Source: Paenibacillus sp. Root52 (GTDB lineage: Bacteria > Bacillota > Bacilli > Paenibacillales > Paenibacillaceae). Taken from it: a DNA stretch of 64,000 nt. Location of the stretch: assembly GCF_001426865.1 (NCBI RefSeq), contig NZ_LMFO01000010.1:16032-80031 (forward strand), read 5' to 3'. The notes under the pieces were generated by a model. It saw nothing but the letters and a program-made list of their open reading frames with translations. It did no database searches and had not been told where the DNA came from. A program made the translations under genes and the position numbers. Positions 48,984 through 58,898 of this stretch are shown here, piece after piece (within the stretch, counting starts at the first letter, position 1; each line of letters opens with the position of its first letter).

Positions 48984-49853
48984 TTAGCCGTTCACTACTT
49001 CGCCGCCATTCACATGCATAACCTGACCACTCACGTAAGAGGAATCATCTGAAGCCAGATACACATAGGCAGGGGCTAACTCGTCAGGCTGTCCTGGGCG
49101 CTTCATCGGCTGAGTTGATCCAAATTCACTTACCTTCTTCTCATCAAATGTTGATGGGATAAGTGGTGTCCAGATCGGGCCAGGAGCTACGGCGTTGACT
49201 CGAATCCCCTTCTCCACAACGTTCATAGACAAAGAACGTGTAAACGACGTAATTGCACCTTTGGTCGATGAGTAATCGATCAAGGATGGATTGCCTCGGT
49301 AGGCTGTAATCGATGTCGTGTTGATAATGGTACTGCCTTGTTTAAGATGTGGCAATGCCGCCTGAGTGATATAAAACATTCCGAATATATTGGTGCGGAA
49401 CGTGCGCTCCAATTGCTCCGGTGTAATATCCTCTAATTGTTGCTGTGGGTGCTGTTCAGCAGCGTTGTTCACAACAATATCAAGCTTACCTAGTTGCTCA
49501 ATCGTCTGTTGCACGGATTTTTTGGCAAATTGATTATCACCGATATCACCCGCGATCAAAATGCATTTTCTTCCTTCTTGCTCAACTTGTCGTTTCGTCT
49601 CCTCGGCATCCTGATGCTCGTTCAGATAGACAATCGCGACATCGGCACCTTCTTTTGCATAAGTAACGGCTACAGCTCGTCCAATACCGCTATCTCCACC
49701 CGTGATTAACGCCACTTTATCTAACAATTTTCCGGCTGCTTTATACTCAGGTTTCTCAAACTCCGGTCTAGGATTCATCTCTGATTCGATTCCAGGTTGC
49801 TGATCCTGATGTTGGGCTGGCATTGTTTTTTGGGTTTGTGTTTGTGCTGACAT
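48984..49853 (-). CDS. Short-chain dehydrogenase/reductase
   Basis: 289 aa from ATG 49853 (GAGGAG 8 bases upstream; the frame runs 21 codons further). A Gln/Pro-rich N-terminal stretch of about 40 residues precedes the Rossmann motif TGGDSGIGRAVA. The catalytic set is Asn in NNAAEQ, Ser in TTSITAY, and YSSTKGA (Tyr-x3-Lys). The C-terminal SGQVMHVNGGEVVNG is usual. This extended SDR type (YhdF/YhxC-like) is common in Bacillales and often stress-induced. The substrate is unknown. Confidence 0.92.
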   Translation of the reverse strand: MSAQTQTQKTMPAQHQDQQPGIESEMNPRPEFEKPEYKAAGKLLDKVALITGGDSGIGRAVAVTYAKEGADVAIVYLNEHQDAEETKRQVEQEGRKCILIAGDIGDNQFAKKSVQQTIEQLGKLDIVVNNAAEQHPQQQLEDITPEQLERTFRTNIFGMFYITQAALPHLKQGSTIINTTSITAYRGNPSLIDYSSTKGAITSFTRSLSMNVVEKGIRVNAVAPGPIWTPLIPSTFDEKKVSEFGSTQPMKRPGQPDELAPAYVYLASDDSSYVSGQVMHVNGGEVVNG

Positions 49854-50226
49854 GAAGCATTCTCCTCTCATTACTGAATTGGATATTGATTCTCGTCTCA
49901 CTGTGTAGGATGGCATGAACAGGACAGATTATTCTGATCTTGAATCTTCTTCCTGACAACCTCCAACAATGTTGTCTCTAAACTTACTTACCACTGCTCT
50001 TCTGAATTAAACAAGTAAATCGCATGGAATAAGAACAACTCGAATGTTATTTTATGTATTTCGATTATTTTCATCGTTTAACAAACTATTCGGTCATAAA
50101 GTTCGATAATTTTTCAAAAAAGCCCTGTTTCAAATCGTAATTTGTATTCCTATGCCGCTTTGGCTGATGTAGAATGTACAGTATACAGATAAGTTTTAGA
50201 TATCATAACGATTTGGAGACCAGACC
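49854..50226. other. Divergent intergenic region
   Basis: 373 bp between the SDR gene and the 7TM-GGDEF gene. A plausible plus-strand promoter is TTGGCT (50160-50165), a 16-bp spacer and TATACA (50182-50187), 40 bp before the GGDEF start. Nothing else recognised. Confidence 0.35.
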
Positions 50227-51786
50227 ATGGGATCGAGTATTGATTCATATATAACACTTGTAGCGACTTCAGCCGTTTTGAATGTCTTTTTGTGTTTATA
50301 TTCTTATTTTAGAAGAGCCGAAATTCCCAGTTCCAAAATATTCATGCTCTATACGGCAGCCCTTTGCGTTTATACCTTCGGGTATGCAATACAACTAGCC
50401 AGCAATACACTGGAACAGATGAAATTTTGGACAGTCGTTCAGTATATGGGTATGCCTTTCTCCGCTTCACTTGGCCTGCTCCTTATGATTCAATACACGG
50501 GGAAAACACTATCTCGTAAAGCGACTATTGCCATGTTTATTATCCCTTCCATCACGCTCTTCATGGTAGCCACCAACGATTATCACCATTTATTCTACAA
50601 ACAGGTATGGCTTAGAACAGATGCGGCAGTCCCCCTTATGGATATCTCCATAGGTCAGTGGTACGTCGTACAAGGAGCGTTTACCTTCTCGTGTCTATTA
50701 TGCGCCTGTCTCATTCTCATTGGTCAATGGAAACATACGAAAAAAATGTATCGCAGACAATTGCTCACGCTAATCACCTCACAGCTTATTCCAATGGTCG
50801 CCGCCTTTGTTTATCTGCTGGGACTTACGCCAGGTGGATTAGATCCCGTTCCTGTGCTGATGTGTATTACATCAGCCATGTATATCTGGGCAATACTATC
50901 CTCACGGCTGCTTACAATAGTACCTATTGCCAAAGACAGCATTTTTGAGAGCATGCGTGAGGGTGTACTTGTGCTCGATAGTTCCAATCGTCTTGTAGAT
51001 TACAATAAAGCCATGTGTCTCATGTTGCCTGAGCTTGAAGTAAGTATGATCGGGAAAAAGTGGGACGATATCTGGCTTAGCCTAGCGGGAGAAACGTTTC
51101 CTGTGGAGTATGGTAGAGAAGGACTGCAGACCGACTTGTACTGGCAATTAGAGGGGCATACCGTATGTTATCAGGTTAGAACATCATATGTCTTCAATAA
51201 AGGTGCTCAGGTCGTCGGGATTTTAATTATGCTCATCGATATTACTGAACAACGTTTTCTCCAGGAGCAGCTCAAACAAATGGCATATTTTGATGGGCTC
51301 ACCAAAATCTATAACCGAACTCAGTTCCTGAACAAAGGCAAGGAAATTTTGAATGATGCCAAGCTAACTTTTCGGCCGGCAGCTTTTATCTTATTTGATA
51401 TCGATCATTTCAAACGCATTAATGATACCTACGGTCATGATGTTGGTGATAAAGCAATTATTCATGTTGTCACGGTATGTAACCGTTATCTGAACTCCGA
51501 AATACTATTTGCCAGATATGGTGGCGAAGAATTCGTAATTGCTATGCCTGGGGCTTCCCTTCAGGATGGCGAGCAACTTGCTGAACAGATACGAATGGCG
51601 TTGTTCAACGACCCACTTGAGGTTGAGGGTGTTCTGATCTCGCTCACATCAAGCTTTGGGGTTGCACAGTACAGCGGGGAAGAAGATTCATTAGAGTCGT
51701 TGCTGCGGGATGCAGATCGTGCATTATATGAGTCGAAGCGGAATGGGCGGAATGCTGTTTTTGCCTACAGCGCCAGTCTCGCTTAA
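50227..51786 (+). CDS. 7TM-PAS-GGDEF diguanylate cyclase
   Basis: 519 aa. About residues 1-225 form a seven-helix membrane module of the histidine-kinase N-terminal 7TM type. A PAS domain (about 235-345; EGVLVLDSSNRLVDYNKA) and a GGDEF domain (350-510) follow. GGEEF and DIDHFKRINDTYGHDVGD are intact, so cyclase activity is likely. The position of the I-site reads LNSE instead of RxxD, so feedback inhibition through that site is absent, unlike the cyclase at 3245. Single gene with its own terminator. Confidence 0.9.
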   Translation: MGSSIDSYITLVATSAVLNVFLCLYSYFRRAEIPSSKIFMLYTAALCVYTFGYAIQLASNTLEQMKFWTVVQYMGMPFSASLGLLLMIQYTGKTLSRKATIAMFIIPSITLFMVATNDYHHLFYKQVWLRTDAAVPLMDISIGQWYVVQGAFTFSCLLCACLILIGQWKHTKKMYRRQLLTLITSQLIPMVAAFVYLLGLTPGGLDPVPVLMCITSAMYIWAILSSRLLTIVPIAKDSIFESMREGVLVLDSSNRLVDYNKAMCLMLPELEVSMIGKKWDDIWLSLAGETFPVEYGREGLQTDLYWQLEGHTVCYQVRTSYVFNKGAQVVGILIMLIDITEQRFLQEQLKQMAYFDGLTKIYNRTQFLNKGKEILNDAKLTFRPAAFILFDIDHFKRINDTYGHDVGDKAIIHVVTVCNRYLNSEILFARYGGEEFVIAMPGASLQDGEQLAEQIRMALFNDPLEVEGVLISLTSSFGVAQYSGEEDSLESLLRDADRALYESKRNGRNAVFAYSASLA

Positions 51787-52088
51787 TTCACTTAGCTAAG
51801 TTAAACTAACTAGTTTCTAGATCAAATAAGCTTTACTTGCACAGCTCAATTCTGGAGCGCATCTTTAAGTTCGTACATCATCAATAGTTAAATACATCTG
51901 ATCTCGTGAATAGCATAAATAAAAAAACAGACAGTCTGAGGGCTGTCTGTTTTGGTTGTATCTTGGTTTGTATGTGCACCTAACACTACCCCAGCTCAGC
52001 TTGTCCCATCGTTATTACTGGCACAATCGATAAAGGCTTAGAATCAGGTTAGAACGCATTACGTATAATAACTCTTGTCGTTCTCAAA
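51787..52088. other. Convergent intergenic region
   Basis: 302 bp between the GGDEF gene and a membrane-protein gene. It holds a bidirectional terminator at 51922-51953 and is otherwise featureless. Confidence 0.4.
51922..51953. terminator. Bidirectional terminator
   Basis: AAAACAGACAG pairs with CTGTCTGTTTT, with A-run and T-run flanks. It serves the 7TM-GGDEF gene and perhaps the convergent membrane protein. Confidence 0.85.
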
Positions 52089-52526
52089 TTACAAAAACAG
52101 ACTACTATCTACCATGAGATAAACCATAATGAGTAGGAACACAGCCAGTAGCGTACTAAACATACGAATCTTGCCCTGTTCTGGACTTACATCACGGTTG
52201 CTCTTCACACCTTCTGCAGCCAGACGAAGCGGTTTACCCATAATTCCACCGATGGCAGCCATTGCAAGCAACAAGACAACCACTATACCCATCCACAGGT
52301 GAGAATACTCCCCTTTTGTCATCAGGTAACCCCCAGTGAGAAGCTGAATAATCAGTCCATACTGAGCGATACGATTCAAGGATCGAAGTGATGTGAATGC
52401 GCCCTCTTGCGCTGCTACATTCAGCTTACGGATCCTACCGACTACGAACGGCAGAATCAGATAGAAGCCTAACGACAGTGCTCCAACAATATGAAGCAGA
52501 TACATAATCATTCCCAAAATTTCCAT
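52089..52526 (-). CDS. Small four-helix membrane protein, unknown
   Basis: About 145 aa from ATG 52526, though GAGGAGG lies directly before it; TTG 52517 gives better RBS spacing. Hydrophobic segments at about 5-28, 55-72, 78-98 and 120-140. Motifs GALSLGFYLILPFVVGR and LNRIAQYGLIIQLLTGGYL. No family recognised. It lies between the GGDEF gene and mdh with no clear link to either. Confidence 0.65.
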   Translation of the reverse strand: MEILGMIMYLLHIVGALSLGFYLILPFVVGRIRKLNVAAQEGAFTSLRSLNRIAQYGLIIQLLTGGYLMTKGEYSHLWMGIVVVLLLAMAAIGGIMGKPLRLAAEGVKSNRDVSPEQGKIRMFSTLLAVFLLIMVYLMVDSSLFL

Positions 52527-52589
52527 CCTCCTCAATTGATTTCAGTGTGCTATACATCACATACCATTATACTGGGGAACTTATCCAAA

Positions 52590-52622
52590 AGAAAGAAAAC
52601 CCCCGGTTTTTCGGGGGTTTTC
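52590..52622 (-). terminator. Terminator of citZ-icd-mdh
   Basis: On the minus strand AAAACCCCCG pairs with CGGGGGTTTT, followed by a T-rich tract. It begins about 30 bp past the mdh stop. Confidence 0.88.
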
Positions 52623-52652
52623 TCCATGTTCTTGTTCAAAATCTTTTCAAAC

Positions 52653-53594
52653 TTAAATATTCACAACAGAAATGACATTTCGAACGGACTCAGCAGATTT
52701 ATCCAGCCCTGCTTTTTCCTCAGCAGTCAGATCTAATTCAAATATTTTCTCGATCCCGTCGCCACCTAGAATCGTCGGCACGCCTAGGAACAGATCGTTA
52801 TAACCGTATTCACCTTCAAGATAAGCAATGACAGGAATGATACGTTTCTTGTCCTTCAAGATGGCTTCCGTCATTTGCACGAGGGAAGCTGCTGGAGCAT
52901 AATACGCACTACCGTTACCAAGCAGGTTCACGATCTCACCACCGCCAACGCGTGTACGCTGTACGATCGCTTCAATCCGATCTGCTGGAATTAACGTATC
53001 TATCGGAATGCCGCCAACGCTCGAATATCGAACAAGAGGTACCATATCATCTCCGTGACCACCAAGAACGAATCCACGAACATCTTCAACAGATACGTTC
53101 AATTCTTGAGCGATGAATGTACAATAACGGGCAGTGTCGAGTACGCCCGACTGACCAATTACGCGATTTTTGGGAAAACCAAGAGTTTTATACGCTGCAT
53201 AAGTCATTGCATCTACCGGGTTGCTCAGAATAATGACGATTGAATCAGGGCAATATTTTTTCACATTTTCACAGACGGACTTCACGATTCCCGCATTCGT
53301 ATTGACCAGATCATCACGGCTCATTCCCGGTTTACGGGCAATTCCAGCCGTAATAATAACAATCTCCGAACCTGCAGCATCTTCATAGTTGGAAGTTCCG
53401 ACGATATGACTATCGAAGCCTTGAACAGGACTTGCCTCCAGCATATCGAGTGCTTTACCTTTTGTCGGGTTCTCCAGTTGAGGAATGTCTACTAGAACGA
53501 CATCCCCGAGTTCCTTTTGGGCAAGCATCAGTGCAGTCGTAGCACCGGTAAAACCGGCACCGACTACTGTGATTTTTTTGCGCTGAATAGTCAC
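52653..53594 (-). CDS. mdh: Malate dehydrogenase
   Basis: 313 aa, GTG start with GGGGAG 9 bases upstream. NAD motif [12 protein letters not shown], then [31 protein letters not shown] and the catalytic His in [15 protein letters not shown]-like MDH group. It oxidises malate to oxaloacetate. It lies 15 bp after icd and is the last gene of the operon. Confidence 0.97.
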   Translation of the reverse strand: MTIQRKKITVVGAGFTGATTALMLAQKELGDVVLVDIPQLENPTKGKALDMLEASPVQGFDSHIVGTSNYEDAAGSEIVIITAGIARKPGMSRDDLVNTNAGIVKSVCENVKKYCPDSIVIILSNPVDAMTYAAYKTLGFPKNRVIGQSGVLDTARYCTFIAQELNVSVEDVRGFVLGGHGDDMVPLVRYSSVGGIPIDTLIPADRIEAIVQRTRVGGGEIVNLLGNGSAYYAPAASLVQMTEAILKDKKRIIPVIAYLEGEYGYNDLFLGVPTILGGDGIEKIFELDLTAEEKAGLDKSAESVRNVISVVNI

Positions 53595-53609
53595 GATTCA
53601 CATCTCCCC

Positions 53610-54902
53610 TTACAGGTTTTTAATGATTTGATCAGCGAATTCAGAACATTTCACTTCAGTTGCACCGTCCATCAGACGAGCGAAGTCGTACGTTACTGTT
53701 TTATTGTTAATGGATGTTTCCATACCTTTGTAGATGAGGTTAGCCGCTTCTTGCCAGCCCAGGTGCTCAAGCAACATTACGCCGGACAGGATTACGGAAC
53801 CAGGGTTCACGACATCTTTGTCAGCATATTTAGGTGCAGTACCGTGTGTAGCTTCGAAGATAGCATGTCCTGTTACATAGTTAATGTTAGCTCCTGGAGC
53901 GATACCGATTCCGCCCACTTGCGCTGCAAGTGCATCGGACAGATAGTCACCGTTCAGGTTCAATGTTGCAATAACATCGAATTCGCCTGGACGAGTCAAT
54001 ACTTGTTGCAGAGCGATATCAGCAATTGCATCTTTTACGATGATTTTGCCAGCATCTTCAGCTGCTTTTTGTGCTGCATTGGCAGCATCTGTACCATCTT
54101 TATCTTTGATGATATCGTATTGAGCCCAAGTGAATACTTTGTCACCGAACTCATCTTCAGCCACTTCGTATCCCCAGTTTTTGAAGGCACCTTCAGTAAA
54201 TTTCATGATATTACCTTTGTGTACCAACGTAACGCTCTTACGGTTGTGATCGATTGCATATTGTACTGCTGCACGAACCAAACGTTTGGAACCTTCGGAA
54301 GAAACTGGCTTGATACCAATACCGGAAGTTTCAGGGAAGCGGATTTTGTTAGCGCCCATTTCCTGTTGCAGGAATTGGATAACTTTTTTCACTTCATCGG
54401 AACCTTCTGCATACTCGATACCCGCATAAATATCTTCTGTATTTTCACGGAAAATAACCATATCAACCAATTCAGGACGTTTAACCGGGGAAGGTACGCC
54501 GTCAAAATAACGTACTGGACGCAGGCATGTGTACAAATCAAGCTCTTGACGAAGTGCTACGTTCAGGGAACGAATACCACCACCGATTGGTGTAGTCAGA
54601 GGTCCTTTGATTGCTACGATGTACTCACGAATCGCTTCGAGCGTATCGTTCGGCAACCACTCCCCGTATGTATTAAATGCTTTTTCACCAGCAAATACTT
54701 CGTACCAAGCGATTTTTTTGCTGCCATCATATGCTTTTTCAACTGCTGCATCCAATACACGCTTGGAAGCTTTCCAGATATCGCGACCTGTACCGTCACC
54801 TTCGATGAACGGAATGATCGGGTTGTTAGGAACCTGCAGTGCACCATTATCGATCTGGATTTTTTCTCCTTCAGTTGGATGAGCGAATTTTTCTAATTTC
54901 AT
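53610..54902 (-). CDS. icd: NADP-dependent isocitrate dehydrogenase
   Basis: 430 aa, [24 protein letters not shown] at the N-terminus, a phosphorylatable-Ser-type loop [21 protein letters not shown], and [19 protein letters not shown] near 320. It converts isocitrate to 2-oxoglutarate. Second gene of citZ-icd-mdh. A 459-codon open frame lies antisense to it and is a shadow. Confidence 0.97.
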   Translation of the reverse strand: MKLEKFAHPTEGEKIQIDNGALQVPNNPIIPFIEGDGTGRDIWKASKRVLDAAVEKAYDGSKKIAWYEVFAGEKAFNTYGEWLPNDTLEAIREYIVAIKGPLTTPIGGGIRSLNVALRQELDLYTCLRPVRYFDGVPSPVKRPELVDMVIFRENTEDIYAGIEYAEGSDEVKKVIQFLQQEMGANKIRFPETSGIGIKPVSSEGSKRLVRAAVQYAIDHNRKSVTLVHKGNIMKFTEGAFKNWGYEVAEDEFGDKVFTWAQYDIIKDKDGTDAANAAQKAAEDAGKIIVKDAIADIALQQVLTRPGEFDVIATLNLNGDYLSDALAAQVGGIGIAPGANINYVTGHAIFEATHGTAPKYADKDVVNPGSVILSGVMLLEHLGWQEAANLIYKGMETSINNKTVTYDFARLMDGATEVKCSEFADQIIKNL

Positions 54903-55053
54903 AGTTACAATTCCTCCTTGATCGTTGTATGAGTTTGGGTATGATTCATACCGCTTGTCTAATCGAGGGAAGGGTCTTTCGTCTTCAACTGACTCTCGTC
55001 AATCGAATCCACCCTTCGCCCCATCCTTCATTATTATACTGGTTTTGACGTAA

Positions 55054-56166
55054 TTAGCGAAGCTCGACTGAAATGTACTTCTGTTCTGTTGGTCCAGTGT
55101 ATTCAGCACGAGGACGAATAATGCGGTTATCTGCGAGCTGCTCCAGAATGTGAGCAGTCCAACCGGATACCCGGCTAATTGCGAAAATTGGTGTGAATAA
55201 CTCGTGCTCGATGCCTAGCTGTGTATAGACAGACGCAGAGTAGAAGTCTACGTTTGGCTTCAGACCTTTTTGTCCTGTAACCAATTCTTCAATCTTCACA
55301 GACATATCATAGAGACGTGTATCATTATTCATGTCGCCCAGTTCTTTGGACATCTTCTGCAGATGTTTCGCACGTGGGTCGCCATTTTTGTACACACGGT
55401 GTCCAAAGCCCATGATTTTCTCACGGTTATTCAGTTTTTCCTGAATTGCTGCTTCAAGGCGGTCAGGTGTGCCAATCTCATTCAACATCTTCATTACAGC
55501 TTCGTTAGCACCGCCATGTAGCGGCCCCTTCAACGCCCCGATAGCGGAAGTGACGCCGGAATAAATATCGGACAACGTTGCAACAGTTACACGCGCTGCA
55601 AAAGTGGAAGCATTCAACTCGTGATCCGCATGTAATACGAGCGCTTGATCCAAGGCTTTTACTGCTGTCTCCGACGGTTCTTCACCAGTCAACATATATA
55701 AAAAGTTTTCGGCAATGGAAGCGCCTTCTTTTGGTGCTACAGGTTCTTTACCCTCACGAATACGAGCGATAGCTGCAACAATTGTTGGCAATTGAGCCTG
55801 CAATTTAACCGCTTTGTTCTCGTTCGCTTCAGCCGTCATTTCGTCAGCCTGCTCGTCATATAATCCTAGGGCAGAAATGGCAGAACGCAGAGCTGCCATC
55901 GTGCTCATGTTTTTGGGATACAATTTGATTTGTGCAACCAGATCACTTGGGATCGGCGCGTAATCGCTTAAGCTTTTACGAAGGGATTTCAATTCATCTG
56001 CGTTCGGCAATTTACCAAACCACAGCAAATAAGCAACTTCTTCAAAGCTTGCATGCTCTGCCAAATCATCAATATTGTATCCACGGTATGTAAGAACACC
56101 GTCTACAATAGAGCTGATCGAGGAGGTTGTTGCAACGATGCCTTCCAGACCTTTGGTAGCTGTCAT
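55054..56166 (-). CDS. citZ: Citrate synthase
   Basis: 370 aa from ATG 56166 (AAGGAGAG at 6 bases; ten more in-frame codons upstream lack an RBS). Conserved active-site blocks: LHADHELNASTFAARV, LKGPLHGGANEAVM and MGFGHRVYKNGDPRA, with catalytic His and Asp (DFYSASVY). First gene of the TCA operon, feeding acetyl-CoA into the cycle. Confidence 0.97.
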   Translation of the reverse strand: MTATKGLEGIVATTSSISSIVDGVLTYRGYNIDDLAEHASFEEVAYLLWFGKLPNADELKSLRKSLSDYAPIPSDLVAQIKLYPKNMSTMAALRSAISALGLYDEQADEMTAEANENKAVKLQAQLPTIVAAIARIREGKEPVAPKEGASIAENFLYMLTGEEPSETAVKALDQALVLHADHELNASTFAARVTVATLSDIYSGVTSAIGALKGPLHGGANEAVMKMLNEIGTPDRLEAAIQEKLNNREKIMGFGHRVYKNGDPRAKHLQKMSKELGDMNNDTRLYDMSVKIEELVTGQKGLKPNVDFYSASVYTQLGIEHELFTPIFAISRVSGWTAHILEQLADNRIIRPRAEYTGPTEQKYISVELR

Positions 56167-56644
56167 ATTACTCTCTCCTTTATTAAACGAAATCAAAAAA
56201 CACTAGCATAATGAAGCTTTCCATAAGCATTCCTGGTGTTGTAAACATTTACATTTCATAAAATAGTAAAGAAGTAAAAATTCGGGTTTATTATCTGTCA
56301 ATCGATAATTACTTATATAATCATACTGGATTTTGTCGTTTATGTGAACATGACGGAAGCTGTTTTGCACATCAAACATATTTATCGACCTGATAAAGCA
56401 TTTTTGAAAGCCTTTACACAAACAAGGTTGACATTTTATTCTACATATATAGTTTTAACGTAGTCCTATATTCAACTTCTTCTTTTTATTGCTATTATCC
56501 CCTGCCCTCTGGCATACTCTAGGCTAAAGAATACAAATCTCATGCATTTTCACGAAATCAGCGTTTCAAAATGTCCTATTTGCTCTATATTAATTAGATA
56601 CCTTCATGGAACTGAACGAATTATTAGATAAGGAGACGTGAGGT
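56167..56644. other. AT-rich divergent promoter region of citZ and ytvI
   Basis: 478 bp with no gene. It must hold the citZ promoter (minus) and the ytvI promoter (plus). A minus-strand TTGACA lies near 56300 and a plus-strand TTGACA near 56430, but neither has a convincing -10 at the right spacing. An A/T dyad around ATAATTACTTAT (near 56323) recalls the CcpC half-sites ATAA/TTAT, with the wrong spacer. Confidence 0.4.
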
Positions 56645-57763
56645 TTGGACAGAATTATATTGAAGCGCCTACTGCGCGGATTATGGGTAATTATTGCGAC
56701 GATTCTCATCGCAGTGGCCATTTATCTGCTGTTTCCCCTATTGTACCCTTTTGCAATTGCCTGGATCATCGCTTATGCCATGAATCCTCTTGTGAAACTG
56801 CTTCAGCATAAAGCACGATTCCCACGCTGGCTCGCTGTCACTCTATCGTTGATCGTGTATTTCGGAGCTATCGCACTCGTGTTATCCGCTGCTGTAACTC
56901 GCATGGTGAAAGAGGTCATTTCATTAACGACAAGTTTCGATCTCCATGTTGATGAAATAAAGGCTGTTTTTATCCGCTGGACGGAGAATGATACGATCCA
57001 AAGTCTGATTACACAGATTAATGAATTTTACAAAGAAAATCCGAATTATCAGGAAACGATCAATAGCAACATCAGCAAAACAACGGAGACGGTCGGAACG
57101 GCGGTTACGGATCTTGTGACTGGATTCTTCAACGTGATTCTAAATCTACTCACTTCCCTGCCTAATATGGGTGCAGTGCTAATCGTTGTGCTTCTCTCCA
57201 CATTCTTTATTAGCAAAAGTTGGACCCGTCATAGCATCACTGTATCTGGCTGGGTACCTTCCTCCATCCGCAAACCGATCACTGACATATGGAATGACCT
57301 AAAAAAGGCTCTGTTTGGTTATGCAAGAGCACAACTCATCATGATCTCCATTACCGCTGTGTTTGTGATGATTGGATTACTTATTTTGCAGGTTAAGTCT
57401 GCCTTCACGATTGCACTTCTTATCGGGCTTGTTGATCTGTTGCCATATCTCGGTGTTGGATTAGTTATGGTTCCGTGGGCAGCTTATCTCATTATGAATG
57501 GGGATCTGTACCTGGGAATTGGGATATCGGTTATCTATCTGATCGTGCTGGTTGCACGGCAGATTATTGAACCCAAAGTATTAGCTAGTAGTGTAGGCCT
57601 AGACCCTCTTGCCACACTAGTGGGCATGTTTGTAGGGTTGAAGCTATTCGGCGTGCTTGGTTTGATCATCGGCCCAGTGAGCCTGGTGATTCTCGATGCA
57701 TTCAATCGAGCCAATGTGCTACGGGATCTACGAACATACATCATCAACGGAAGAGTCCGATGA
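56645..57763 (+). CDS. ytvI: Sporulation integral membrane protein YtvI (AI-2E transporter family)
   Basis: 372 aa, TTG start with AAGGAG 9 bases upstream. About seven membrane segments in AI-2E/PerM layout: an N-terminal pair, a soluble helical domain (about 80-150), then the C-terminal bundle with ALLIGLVDLLPYLGVGLVMVPWA and KVLASSVGLDPLATLVGMFVGLKLFGVLGLI in its parts. B. subtilis YtvI is linked to sporulation; substrate unknown. Divergent from citZ as in relatives. Confidence 0.9.
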   Translation: MDRIILKRLLRGLWVIIATILIAVAIYLLFPLLYPFAIAWIIAYAMNPLVKLLQHKARFPRWLAVTLSLIVYFGAIALVLSAAVTRMVKEVISLTTSFDLHVDEIKAVFIRWTENDTIQSLITQINEFYKENPNYQETINSNISKTTETVGTAVTDLVTGFFNVILNLLTSLPNMGAVLIVVLLSTFFISKSWTRHSITVSGWVPSSIRKPITDIWNDLKKALFGYARAQLIMISITAVFVMIGLLILQVKSAFTIALLIGLVDLLPYLGVGLVMVPWAAYLIMNGDLYLGIGISVIYLIVLVARQIIEPKVLASSVGLDPLATLVGMFVGLKLFGVLGLIIGPVSLVILDAFNRANVLRDLRTYIINGRVR

Positions 57764-57794
57764 AGCGTACAGAGGGGTTACTTAGCATAGGAGT

Positions 57795-57843
57795 AAAGGC
57801 TCCACTCGGCAGATGCATCTGCACGAGTGGAGCCTTCTTTGTT
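57795..57843 (+). terminator. Terminator of ytvI
   Basis: AAGGCTCCACTCG pairs with CGAGTGGAGCCTT around a palindromic GCAGATGCATCTGC loop, then a T-rich tail. Confidence 0.88.
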
Positions 57844-57857
57844 CGAATATTATTTTA

Positions 57858-58253
57858 TTACGGACGGCGATAAAATTTGATACTGCCATTCTTCATTTTT
57901 TTCTCAAGCCATCCTAAGAAAAACAGACGATACACCGAACGTGTTAACGGAAACACCAATGTAAACCCGATGAGATCCGTAACAAAACCCGGAATCAATA
58001 GCAAAAATCCCCCAACGAAAACAAATAGTCCATCGACCATTTTTCGGCCAGGCACTTTACCTCGTTCCATCTCGGTTTTGGCATCCACAAGCACTTTCCG
58101 TCCTTCAAATTGCAGCATTGCTATACCGATCAAGGACGTGAGAATCATAAGAAGCAGCGTCTTTCCCGCTCCGATCCAGTCGCTCATAAGAATAAAACCA
58201 AACAGTTCAATAACCGGAACGATGAGCAGTACAGCCCACATCCATCTACGCAT
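57858..58253 (-). CDS. fxsA: FxsA family membrane protein
   Basis: 131 aa from ATG 58253, RBS AAAGGAG at 9 bases. FxsA pattern: VPVIELFGFILMSDWIG, LLMILTSLIGIAML, GGFLLLIPGFVTDLIG. Three to four membrane segments and a basic tail. E. coli FxsA interferes with phage T7 exclusion by F; the role in Bacillales is unknown. It lies 5 bp after the thioesterase gene. Confidence 0.9.
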   Translation of the reverse strand: MRRWMWAVLLIVPVIELFGFILMSDWIGAGKTLLLMILTSLIGIAMLQFEGRKVLVDAKTEMERGKVPGRKMVDGLFVFVGGFLLLIPGFVTDLIGFTLVFPLTRSVYRLFFLGWLEKKMKNGSIKFYRRP

Positions 58254-58258
58254 TCGTA

Positions 58259-58762
58259 TTACTCCTTTCCTGAGAGCCACACTTTCTCAAGTGCACTGTA
58301 GAGCTCAGAGGCTACCTTATCCAGCCTTACTACCTTCCAGTCGCCGTTCACCCATACATGTTGGGTAGAGCCTGTGACTAATCGTTCTCCTGGTCTAGAT
58401 TCATCAGATGACCACACTCGCTGCCCTATGCTGTTCACACCATTGTCTGCAGTCACTCGTCTTACATCATATTCGTAATTCAGTCGTAGACCGCTAAAGG
58501 CAGCAATTCGGGTGAAAATCACAATTTCATCATCGTACCTTGCAGGTTTATGATATTTCACATCCAGCCCGGTTACGGGAAGCAGTAACCCCTGTTCCTC
58601 CATTTTACGATATGTATACCCCATTTGGCGAATCGTCTCAGTTCGACCGATTTCAAACCAATTTAAGTAGTTAGCGTGATAAACTACACCCATCTGATCA
58701 CTCTCTTGATAACGCACGCGGAGGTTCGCCGCGTACCAATTTCCTGCTCCATTTTGCTCCAT
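58259..58762 (-). CDS. Acyl-CoA thioesterase, 4HBT (YbgC-like)
   Basis: 167 aa from ATG 58762 (GAAGGGAG at 7 bases). The frame extends 31 codons upstream, but that part crosses the pyk terminator and is not protein-like. Hot-dog fold with catalytic segment SDQMGVVYHANYLNWFEIGR at residues about 21-40, and KYHKPARYDDEI. It hydrolyses acyl-CoA thioesters; the chain preference is unknown. Confidence 0.9.
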   Translation of the reverse strand: MEQNGAGNWYAANLRVRYQESDQMGVVYHANYLNWFEIGRTETIRQMGYTYRKMEEQGLLLPVTGLDVKYHKPARYDDEIVIFTRIAAFSGLRLNYEYDVRRVTADNGVNSIGQRVWSSDESRPGERLVTGSTQHVWVNGDWKVVRLDKVASELYSALEKVWLSGKE

Positions 58763-58825
58763 GAGGTTGCTCCCTTCGTTATACGGGTCTGAATGTGTTG
58801 TGGTTGCACATCGGTATATAGATGG

Positions 58826-58863
58826 AAAAAAGCAATGGGACATATCATGCCCCATTGCTTCAT
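58826..58863 (-). terminator. Terminator of pyk
   Basis: On the minus strand GAAGCAATGGGGCAT pairs with ATGtCCCATTGCTT, followed by T6. It lies 36 bp past the pyk stop. Confidence 0.88.
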
Positions 58864-58898
58864 TCCTGTTCTTTACATCATTACATCCATTCCAACAA

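Noticed and set aside
53517..54896. A 459-codon plus-strand open frame opposite icd.
   Set aside because: Antisense shadow of a fully conserved isocitrate dehydrogenase. It is Cys/Phe/Ser-rich, has no RBS and no known motif.
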